Source of the DNA: Desulfobacteraceae bacterium
GTDB taxonomy: Bacteria; Desulfobacterota; Desulfobacteria; Desulfobacterales; Desulfobacteraceae
Direction of reading: 5' to 3'
Assembly (NCBI GenBank): GCA_023140455.1
Contig: JAGLLQ010000028.1
Location: 1-11,195 of the forward strand
DNA: 11,195 bases
Shown: positions 1 to 5,970 of the stretch, in pieces
Layout: each line of letters begins with the position of its first letter
Position numbering within the stretch: position 1 is the stretch's first letter
The notes under the pieces: model-generated
Seen by the model: the letters and a program-made list of their open reading frames with translations, nothing else
Told to the model about the DNA's origin: nothing
Databases searched by the model: none
Translations under genes and position numbers: made by a program

Positions 1-855
1 TCCATGATTTTTCAGGAACCAAATTCTGCATTAAATCCAATTATGAATATTGGAGAACAGATTGCTGAAAGTTACATCTTTCATCAAAAAAGAGCGATCA
101 TAGAAAAAATTCTCAAAATAGACAAAAAAGATAATATTTTTCCCTATGTTCCATGTAATAATTTTTTAAAGCCTCTATACAAATTTGCGTATCATAGTCC
201 AGACTCATTTCTTTTTAAATTATTAAGGAGAGTGCCTGTTTTAAAAAATTGGAATAAGGCTATTTTAAGAACAGGTATTGAAAAATCAGTGGAACTGCTT
301 GGTATTTTGGGCATACCAAATCCAGAAAAAATTGTAAAACAATTTCCCCATAATTTATCAGGCGGTATGAAGCAAAGAGTTGTTATTGCCATTGCCCTTG
401 CTTCAAACCCGGTTCTGCTTATTGCTGATGAAGCAACATCCAATCTTGATGTTACGGTTCAGGCTCAGATACTTGATCTTTTAAATGATTTAAAGAAAAG
501 AGATATTATTTCATCAATCCTTCTTATTACTCATGACCTGGGGGTTGTTGCTGAAACCTGTGATAGAGTCGGGGTCATGTATGCAGGTAATTTGTGTGAA
601 GTTGGTAATGTAAGACAAATATTTGAAAATCCAAAACATCCTTATACAAAAGCATTATTGGATTCTGTACCAAAAACAAAGCAGACTGGTGAATTAAAAA
701 GCATTGCAGGTAATGTCCCGGATCTTGTTAATCCACCTTCCGGGTGTCGTTTCCATCCAAGGTGCGAAAATGCAATGGAAAAATGTAAACAGGATTTCCC
801 AGAGATTTCCAAAATAGATAAAGATCATTTTGTTGCATGTTATTTATATTCTTAA
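1..855 (+). CDS. dppD: Dipeptide/oligopeptide ABC transporter ATPase, DppD-like (5' end missing)
   Basis: This is the C-terminal 284 codons of a cytoplasmic ATPase that would drive import of peptides (or nickel or another solute) through DppBC-type permeases. The frame is open from base 1, and the window begins just before the Q-loop (MIFQEPNSALNP), so the Walker A part lies outside. Counting from the Met at base 4, I see the signature LSGGMKQR near residue 118, Walker B LLIADEATSNLD near 138, and the H-loop ITHDLGVVAE near 175. The oligopeptide_HPY tail carries four cysteines at about 248, 254, 261 and 279; in some DppD proteins these bind a 4Fe-4S cluster. Two oddities: the usual DEPTTALD is DEATSNLD, and the stretch between Q-loop and signature is about 50 residues longer than in ordinary DppD. 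The next gene, 29 bp on, is the partner ATPase. The ATPase family is certain; the substrate is not. Confidence 0.93.
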   Translation, partial: SMIFQEPNSALNPIMNIGEQIAESYIFHQKRAIIEKILKIDKKDNIFPYVPCNNFLKPLYKFAYHSPDSFLFKLLRRVPVLKNWNKAILRTGIEKSVELLGILGIPNPEKIVKQFPHNLSGGMKQRVVIAIALASNPVLLIADEATSNLDVTVQAQILDLLNDLKKRDIISSILLITHDLGVVAETCDRVGVMYAGNLCEVGNVRQIFENPKHPYTKALLDSVPKTKQTGELKSIAGNVPDLVNPPSGCRFHPRCENAMEKCKQDFPEISKIDKDHFVACYLYS

Positions 856-884
856 ATATTGGACTAAATTATTAAGACTTGATT

Positions 885-1919
885 ATGGAAAAAATTTTAG
901 AGCTTAAAAAATTACAAAAGCATTACCCGATTGTGGGCGGAGTTTTACGGCGAAAGATTAATTCAGTGAAAGCACTGGACGGCATTGACCTTACAATTAA
1001 CAGGGGTGAATGTATAGGAATTGTGGGTGAATCAGGATGTGGCAAAACAACCACAGGTAAAGCTATTATTAAACTACATAAGGCAACCGGCGGTCAAATT
1101 CTCTATTATCCAGAGAATAACAATTCCAGTTCAGGTATTGATCTTACTAATAAAAGCAGAAGTGCAATGAACAGGTTGGGATTAACCGGAAAAATGCAGA
1201 TGGTTTTCCAGGATCCCACAACTTCACTCAATCCAAGACTCCTTGTTAAAAATATAATTGCAGAACCCATAAGTGTTAAAGAAAAACTCAACAGCAGAGC
1301 AATGCAGGATAGAGTTATATCTTTGCTTAATCTGGTAGGGCTTACAAAGGATCATCTTTTAAGATATCCCCATGAATTTTCCGGCGGTCAAAGACAGAGA
1401 ATTGCTGTAGCAAGAGCAATCGCTACCAATCCTGAACTCCTTGTCCTTGATGAACCGACATCAGCCCTTGATGTTTCAGTTCAGGCCCAGATCCTTAATC
1501 TTTTAAAGAAACTGAAAGATGAGTTCAACCTTACTTATCTTTTTATTACACATCATTTACTGGTTGTTAAATACATAAGTACAAGGATTGTTGTCATGTA
1601 TCTTGGTAAAGTGGTGGAAGAGTCAGAAACCGAAGAATTATTTGCAAATCCTATGCATCCATATACTTTTGCGCTCTTGAGCGGGATTCCTTCAATTGAC
1701 GGCAAAAGCATTGCCCAGAGAATTGTTCTTGAAGGTGATGTTCCAAGTCCGATTGATCCTCCAACAGGCTGTAGATTTCATACAAGATGCCCTTTTGCTG
1801 AAGAACAGTGCTCAAAAGAGGAGCCTTTGCTTGAAGATGTTGGCAATGGTCATAAAGTAGCATGTCATAGAAAATTTGATGCAGAAAAGCTTATTCAGGA
1901 TAAGTATGGTAAAGCTTAA
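885..1919 (+). CDS. dppF: Dipeptide/oligopeptide ABC transporter ATPase, DppF-like
   Basis: This 344-residue protein is the second nucleotide-binding subunit of the importer and would pair with the DppD-like subunit on the inner face of the membrane. All ATPase motifs are present: Walker A GESGCGKTT (48-56), Q-loop MVFQDPTTSLNP (Q109), signature FSGGQRQR (165-172), Walker B LLVLDEPT (185-192) and the H-loop ITHHL (His223). The residue after the H-loop His is a second His where Asp is usual. The C-terminal oligopeptide_HPY domain has Cys296, Cys302, Cys309 and Cys327, the likely 4Fe-4S ligands. I chose ATG at 885 over the in-frame TTG at 879 because MEKILELKKLQKHYP is the usual N-terminus of the family. 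The gap to the upstream gene is 29 bp, so the two are one operon. No hairpin terminator is visible after the stop. Peptide import is the likeliest role, but metal or sugar uptake is not excluded. Confidence 0.95.
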   Translation: MEKILELKKLQKHYPIVGGVLRRKINSVKALDGIDLTINRGECIGIVGESGCGKTTTGKAIIKLHKATGGQILYYPENNNSSSGIDLTNKSRSAMNRLGLTGKMQMVFQDPTTSLNPRLLVKNIIAEPISVKEKLNSRAMQDRVISLLNLVGLTKDHLLRYPHEFSGGQRQRIAVARAIATNPELLVLDEPTSALDVSVQAQILNLLKKLKDEFNLTYLFITHHLLVVKYISTRIVVMYLGKVVEESETEELFANPMHPYTFALLSGIPSIDGKSIAQRIVLEGDVPSPIDPPTGCRFHTRCPFAEEQCSKEEPLLEDVGNGHKVACHRKFDAEKLIQDKYGKA

Positions 1920-2003
1920 TAACCCAGTACAAAATCTAATGCCATTCAATAATTGTATCCGGAAATTCAACCAGCATCCATAAATATCTCCAATATAGCT
2001 GAT

Positions 2004-2021
2004 CACGCGTGTGAATTCACA
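2004..2021. repeat. Two adjoining perfect palindromes
   Basis: CACGCGTG (2004-2011) is a perfect 8-bp palindrome and overlaps by two bases the perfect 12-bp palindrome TGTGAATTCACA (2010-2021). The second has the TGTGA/TCACA half-sites of Crp/Fnr-family boxes but with a 2-bp spacer instead of 6, so it is not a standard Crp site. It could be an operator for another dimeric regulator or a chance palindrome; no gene start lies within 400 bp except the doubtful small ORF at 2133. Confidence 0.35.
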
Positions 2022-2132
2022 ATCATAACATCTTGTAATCGGGTCAAATCATGTAAAGTTTTTTTTAAATAAAGGGGTTGCATCTTTTCCATAAAAATAT
2101 TAAATAACGAAAATAAATTATAATAAGGTTTT

Positions 2133-2180
2133 ATGAAACAACAAATGAAAATAGCTCTGGTAAAGAAAACTTGCAGATAG
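2133..2180 (+). other. 15-codon ORF, possible N-terminal stub of a lost gene
   Basis: An ATG at 2133, four bases after a TAATAAGG ribosome-site-like stretch (2121-2128), opens a 15-residue reading frame MKQQMKIALVKKTCR that stops at 2178. The piece MKIALVKKTC looks like the first beta-strand of a Rossmann-fold protein, of the kind that begins WaaG-like family 4 glycosyltransferases. A +1 frame after the Cys codon reads on for about 12 codons to a stop at about 2210. This may be the remnant of a deleted gene or a leader peptide. It may also be nothing; the homology is an impression only. Confidence 0.2.
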
Positions 2181-2287
2181 TTTGCAGTTTGTGAACCGAT
2201 TTAAAAAATAGAAGTCATATTCTTAATTTTTTTATTTGTATAATTGTCTTCATAGTATCAAATACTGTAACTCCTGCAAGTTCTATA

Positions 2288-2337
2288 GACCCCAACTAAA
2301 TTATTTAAACAATTCATTTACTAATTAAATTGGGTAC
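2288..2337. repeat. Imperfect inverted repeat, 16-nt arms
   Basis: The arms 2288-2303 (GACCCCAACTAAATTA) and 2322-2337 (TAATTAAATTGGGTAC) pair at 12 of 16 positions around an 18-nt AT-rich loop. It lies about 100 bp upstream of rsgA. It could fold in a leader RNA, be the worn ends of a small mobile element, or serve as an operator. A T-run follows only 15 bp later (about 2353-2359), so it is not a clean terminator. Confidence 0.3.
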
Positions 2338-2439
2338 CCCTTAATAATTAGATTTTTTTATATATTAGGCATAAAATAGCTACTAAATTTTAGTTTCTGT
2401 CAAAGAGGCTGTAATTGCAGGTACCCAAAAGGAAGAGAA

Positions 2440-3519
2440 ATGTTACTTAAAAAATATGGATTTGAAAAATTATGTGCTAAAGGATTTGATGAAAAAGATA
2501 TAGATAATCTTGCTCGTATTACAGCCCAGTATAATAAAATTTATACAATAGTTAGTAATTCTGGCGAAAAGAATGCAAGTGTTTCAGGAAGGTTTATACA
2601 TGAAGTTTCCAAAATATCAAATTTTCCTGTTGTAGGCGATTGGGTTAAATTAAGAGAAGGAACTAATAATACAGTTATTGAATCTGTGATCCCAAGAACG
2701 AACCAGATATCAAGAAGCGCTGCTGGTAAAAAAGGCTCCAAAGAAGAAATTTCAGATGAACAGGTTATTGCTGCAAATATCGATAATGTATTTATAATTT
2801 CTGGATTGGATCGGGATTTTAACCTTCGCAGGATTGAAAGGTATTTAACACTTGCTTATAATAGCTCCTCAAAACCAATTATTATTTTAAATAAAGCAGA
2901 TCTTTGTGATGACATTGAATCCCGCATTGCAAAAATTAATTCTATTGCTTTTGGTGTGGATGTACAGGTAATTTCTGCAATCGATCCTATTAGTGCGGGA
3001 GGGATATACAGTTTGCTTAAAAAGGGAGAGACATCTGTATTATTAGGCTCTTCTGGTGCAGGAAAGTCCACGTTAATTAATGCTTTATCTGGTAGTGAAC
3101 TTCAAAATGTCAAAGAAATTAGTAATGTTGTCAATAAAGGCAAACACACAACTACAAATAGAGAACTTTTTCTTCTTTCAAACGGAAGTATTCTAATAGA
3201 CAATCCCGGAATGAGAGAACTAGGTCTTTATGATAGCGGTGATTCAATTAAAGATGTTTTTAGCGAGATTGAAGAACTTTCATTAAATTGTAAGTTTAAT
3301 AACTGCAATCATGAGAAGGAACCAGGTTGTGCAGTTATAGAAGCAATAGAAAATGGCTCACTTTTACAATCAAGGTATAAAAGCTACATAAAACTGAAGA
3401 AAGAGGCTTACTATTTAAAAATAAAAAATCAAAAGACCTCTGATAGTTTTGAAAAAGAAAAATGGAAAAGTATTAGAATAGAACAAAGACTGAAGTATAA
3501 AATTTCAAATAAGAAATGA
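2440..3519 (+). CDS. rsgA: Ribosome small-subunit-dependent GTPase RsgA
   Basis: This 359-residue cytoplasmic GTPase acts late in 30S ribosomal subunit maturation; its GTP hydrolysis is stimulated by the subunit. The GTPase motifs occur in the circularly permuted order typical of the YjeQ/YloQ family: G4 NKAD (151-154), G5 SA (179-180), G1 GSSGAGKST (203-211), G2 threonines in GKHTTT (about 237-239) and G3 DNPG (254-257). An N-terminal OB-fold region (about 35-95) precedes the G domain, and a zinc knuckle with Cys284, Cys289, His291 and Cys297 follows it. The basic, Lys-rich tail fits RNA contact. Length is on the long side of the family. The start is fixed by AAGGAAGAG just before the ATG. 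The gene stands alone between a long intergenic region and a hairpin terminator, so it is probably monocistronic. Confidence 0.97.
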   Translation: MLLKKYGFEKLCAKGFDEKDIDNLARITAQYNKIYTIVSNSGEKNASVSGRFIHEVSKISNFPVVGDWVKLREGTNNTVIESVIPRTNQISRSAAGKKGSKEEISDEQVIAANIDNVFIISGLDRDFNLRRIERYLTLAYNSSSKPIIILNKADLCDDIESRIAKINSIAFGVDVQVISAIDPISAGGIYSLLKKGETSVLLGSSGAGKSTLINALSGSELQNVKEISNVVNKGKHTTTNRELFLLSNGSILIDNPGMRELGLYDSGDSIKDVFSEIEELSLNCKFNNCNHEKEPGCAVIEAIENGSLLQSRYKSYIKLKKEAYYLKIKNQKTSDSFEKEKWKSIRIEQRLKYKISNKK

Positions 3520-3566
3520 TTATTGAAATGCTGCTGTGAGGAAATGATGTCCAAAAAATAGAATTG

Positions 3567-3591
3567 AACTCCCCGATACGGGGAGTTTTAG
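3567..3591 (+). terminator. Intrinsic terminator after rsgA
   Basis: A perfect 9-bp stem, AACTCCCCG (3567-3575) with CGGGGAGTT (3579-3587), closes a 3-nt loop ATA and runs into a short T-tract (four T at 3586-3589). The GC-rich core and its position 48 bp after the rsgA stop fit Rho-independent termination, although the T-tract is short. Confidence 0.8.
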
Positions 3592-3697
3592 TTCATAATG
3601 TGAGAAACCTGAATTTTCTATGATTTTAGTATGTCGAAATGAGGAGGTTTTTATAGGCAAATATTCAAATTATAATTATTTGGTCATGATTGTCTGG

Positions 3698-3726
3698 TTG
3701 ACATATAATGTTTGGCATTACATTAT
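3698..3726 (+). promoter_or_regulatory. Sigma-70-type promoter of the aminotransferase operon
   Basis: A perfect -35 box TTGACA (3698-3703) is followed after exactly 17 bp by CATTAT (3721-3726), a 4-of-6 match to TATAAT. Transcription would start near 3733, leaving a leader of about 47 nt before the ATG at 3780. The promoter sits between the rsgA terminator and the first gene of the operon, where one is expected. Confidence 0.6.
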
Positions 3727-3733
3727 GTTGTCA
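3699..3733. promoter_or_regulatory. Operator-like inverted repeat over the promoter
   Basis: TGACATATAATG (3699-3710) and CATTATGTTGTCA (3721-3733) are inverted copies: TGACA pairs with TGTCA and ATAATG with CATTAT, with one or two unpaired bases between the blocks. A 10-bp spacer (3711-3720) separates the arms. The arms cover the -35 and -10 boxes, which is where a repressor dimer would block RNA polymerase. No regulator gene lies next to it. Confidence 0.45.
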
Positions 3734-3779
3734 GATTAGATCTTTTCTCAATTCTTATTTTATCAGAAGGGAACAGGCA

Positions 3780-5012
3780 ATGAGTGATCTGAAAACAGAG
3801 ATAATAGAAAAAAATCGTAAGTTTCTTTGCCCGGAAAAAATCAGGATTTTTAATGATATTGGTATCAATCTTGTTATGGGTAAGCGGGAAGGACCATATA
3901 TTTATGATATTGATGGGAAAAAACTGATTGACCTTCATATTAATGGCGGGACATATAATCTTGGTCATAATCCTCCTGAAATTATAAAAGCTCTTAATGA
4001 AGCTATCGAGATGGGGCTTGATATCGGGAATCATCATTTCCCAAGTTCCCAGCGCGGATTGCTTGCTGAGCAACTTGTAGAACTAACTCCCAGAGATATG
4101 AAATCAGTTGTCTTTACAAGCGGGGGCAGTGAAGCTGTGGATGTTGCAATAAAATCTGCAAGGCATGCAACTAAACGCAGGAAGATAGTATCCATTGATC
4201 ATGGATTCCATGGACGAACCGGTCTTTCCGGTAGTGTTGGAGATACAAAAAATGCTCAATTTTTCTTGAGCGATACCCCTGATATTTCTGTGTGTGTTCC
4301 ATTTAATGATATTAATAAAATGGAAGAAGCTCTTAAATCAGATGATACTGCAGCGGTTATTATTGAAACTATTCCAGCGACATTGGGTTTTCCTCTGCCT
4401 GAACAGAATTACCTTTCAGATGTGAAATTTTTGTGTGAGAAATATGGTGCTCTTTATATTGCAGATGAAATTCAGACAGGTCTTGGAAGATCAGGCAAGC
4501 TCTGGGCAGTCGAACATTATGGAGTTAATCCTGATATCCTTGTCACTGCAAAAGGTTTATCTGGAGGTATTTATCCTGTTGCTGCCGCTGTACTAAATGA
4601 GAAAGCCGGAGCATGGCTGTATGAAGATGGTTTTGCACACATTTCAACGTTTGGGGGATCGGAAATCGGCTGTTATGTGGGAAGAAAAGTCCTTGAGATT
4701 GTAAGTGACCCAAAACTGCTTGAAAATGTTGATACTACTTCAGCATATCTTTCAGAACGCCTGAAAGATCTTCAGAAAAAATATCCTTATCTTCTTGAAA
4801 TACGCCAGCAAGGGTTTATTGCAGGGTTGAAATTTGACGGAGAAATTGCAGGTGTTGAAATGATAAAAGCATTATATGATAATGGTATCTGGGCAATGGT
4901 TTCGGGATATGACTTTTCAGTTATTCAGTTTAAACCGTATATCTATACTGATAAAGCTTTGGTTGATGATATTATTGAGATTATGGAAAAGGCAATTATT
5001 CAGTGTCAGTGA
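3780..5012 (+). CDS. Class III PLP-dependent aminotransferase
   Basis: This 410-residue cytoplasmic enzyme is a fold-type I, class III (ornithine/acetylornithine-like) aminotransferase that would move an amino group between an amino donor and an oxo acid or aldehyde. Visible signatures are the phosphate-binding SGGSEA (114-119), HGFHGR (141-146) for cofactor stacking, Glu196, the DEIQTGLGRSG block with Asp229 that pairs with the pyridine nitrogen, the Schiff-base Lys258 in TAKGLSGG, and STFGGS near 289. The family includes acetylornithine, GABA, alanine-glyoxylate and glutamate-semialdehyde enzymes; the sequence does not settle which. I chose the ATG at 3780 because AGAAGGGA precedes it at good distance and it begins MSDLKTEI; the open frame back to 3708 runs through the predicted promoter. 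It is the first gene of a four-gene operon, with the next gene 28 bp downstream. Confidence 0.93.
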   Translation: MSDLKTEIIEKNRKFLCPEKIRIFNDIGINLVMGKREGPYIYDIDGKKLIDLHINGGTYNLGHNPPEIIKALNEAIEMGLDIGNHHFPSSQRGLLAEQLVELTPRDMKSVVFTSGGSEAVDVAIKSARHATKRRKIVSIDHGFHGRTGLSGSVGDTKNAQFFLSDTPDISVCVPFNDINKMEEALKSDDTAAVIIETIPATLGFPLPEQNYLSDVKFLCEKYGALYIADEIQTGLGRSGKLWAVEHYGVNPDILVTAKGLSGGIYPVAAAVLNEKAGAWLYEDGFAHISTFGGSEIGCYVGRKVLEIVSDPKLLENVDTTSAYLSERLKDLQKKYPYLLEIRQQGFIAGLKFDGEIAGVEMIKALYDNGIWAMVSGYDFSVIQFKPYIYTDKALVDDIIEIMEKAIIQCQ

Positions 5013-5040
5013 ATTGATCGAAAAATAATAAAGGTGCTGC

Positions 5041-5970
5041 ATGAATATTGATCAAAAGTATATTGATTATTTTGAGGAATGCCTGAACCCGGTGAACCCG
5101 GATAATTCTGATATTTCATTTGAGATACTGGATTATGGAGAAATATCTTCAATATTTAAAATGGACAAATACAGCGATATTGTATTTAAACGGCTTCCTG
5201 TTTTTCCGGATCAAAAAAGTGCAGAATCATATAGGGATCAATATTTTGAGTATACCGCACACTTACAAAAGGCCGGAATAAATATTCCTGACGATGATGT
5301 CCTTATTACTCATACTCCGGGCTGCCCTTATGTTCTTTATTTCGCGCAGCAGTTTTTCAAAAGTGATACTCTTTGCAGCAAGCTGATTCATTCATTTGAT
5401 GAGGTTCAAATTATTGAAATGGTTGAAACAGTCATTCAAGCTGTTAACAAGGTGCGTATGCATAATGAAAAGTTTATGCCGGGACTTGAGATAGCTATTG
5501 ATGCACAGCTTTCAAACTGGACATGGCCTGTTGAGAACGGAGAAAGAAAGCTTTATCTTATTGATACAAGTACACCTTTTTACAGAATAGACAGCAATGA
5601 ACAGCTTGATGTTAAACTGCTTTTAAAAAGTATGCCTTTTATGATCCGTCTTTTTGTAAAATTTATAAATCTTGAAGATGTTGTGGCCAGATACTATGAT
5701 CTTCATACTCTGTTTCTTGATATTATCGGGAATCTCATTAAAGAGCAGGCTTCTGATCTGATTCCTTTGTTTATTGATATTGTAAATAAAAACATAGAAG
5801 ATGATTTTGGCTTAAAACCGGTTTTTAGAAAAGAGGTCGAAGCATATTATAAAAAAGATAAAATGATCTGGAAGGTATTTTTAGCATTGCGTAAAATGGA
5901 CAGGTTTGTAACAGCTAAAATGCTTGGGAAACGATATGAGTTTATATTGCCTAAAAAGGTTAAAAGGTAA
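5041..5970 (+). CDS. DUF6206-like protein, predicted kinase/phosphotransferase fold
   Basis: This 309-residue protein resembles what I recall as DUF6206, a family without known function; that name is from memory. Its motifs follow an aminoglycoside-phosphotransferase or choline-kinase fold: a glycine-loop-like DYGEISSIFKM (31-41), an ATP-lysine candidate in VFKR (Lys50), a helix with Glu70 ending in KAGINIP as in APH enzymes, a hinge strand YVLYFAQQFF (97-106), a catalytic-loop-like AIDAQLSNW with Asp154 and Asn159 spaced as in HGDxxxxN, and a metal-binding LYLIDTSTP (Asp175). The usual His before the catalytic Asp is absent. No signal peptide or clear membrane segment is present. The ribosome site AAAGGTG fixes the ATG. 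Its end overlaps the start of the glycerate kinase-like gene, so the two are probably made together. It could also be a catalytically dead kinase relative. Confidence 0.75.
   Translation: MNIDQKYIDYFEECLNPVNPDNSDISFEILDYGEISSIFKMDKYSDIVFKRLPVFPDQKSAESYRDQYFEYTAHLQKAGINIPDDDVLITHTPGCPYVLYFAQQFFKSDTLCSKLIHSFDEVQIIEMVETVIQAVNKVRMHNEKFMPGLEIAIDAQLSNWTWPVENGERKLYLIDTSTPFYRIDSNEQLDVKLLLKSMPFMIRLFVKFINLEDVVARYYDLHTLFLDIIGNLIKEQASDLIPLFIDIVNKNIEDDFGLKPVFRKEVEAYYKKDKMIWKVFLALRKMDRFVTAKMLGKRYEFILPKKVKR

Larger units (their letters stand above)
1920..2439. other. 520-bp intergenic region between dppF and rsgA
   Basis: No convincing gene is present on either strand. The stretch is very AT-rich and holds two adjoining palindromes (2004-2021), a 15-codon ORF with its own ribosome site (2133-2180), an imperfect inverted repeat (2288-2337) and a GGTACCC repeat (2333-2339 and 2420-2426). 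It must contain the rsgA promoter. The best box I can find is TAAAAT at 2372-2377 with a poor TAGATT 17 bp upstream, which is too weak to call. A run of eight T at about 2059-2066 could help end dppF transcription, but I see no strong stem before it. Confidence 0.6.

Noticed and set aside
1..855. DppD-like gene as a pseudogene because Walker A is missing
   Set aside because: The frame is open from the first base and the window begins at the Q-loop, so the missing part is simply outside the window.
2010..2021. Crp binding site
   Set aside because: The half-sites TGTGA and TCACA are present but separated by 2 bp instead of 6, so Crp could not bind in the normal way.
2007..2096. Minus-strand 29-codon frame starting MEKMQPLYLKK
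   Set aside because: No ribosome site, no recognisable similarity, and its end falls in the palindromes; too short to support.
2285..2340. Intact insertion sequence or MITE
   Set aside because: The inverted arms are imperfect, no transposase lies between them and I found no flanking target duplication.
3708..3779. Upstream extension of the aminotransferase by 24 codons
   Set aside because: The extension starts with an ATG inside the predicted promoter, has no ribosome site and is not family-like, while 3780 has a good AGAAGGGA site.
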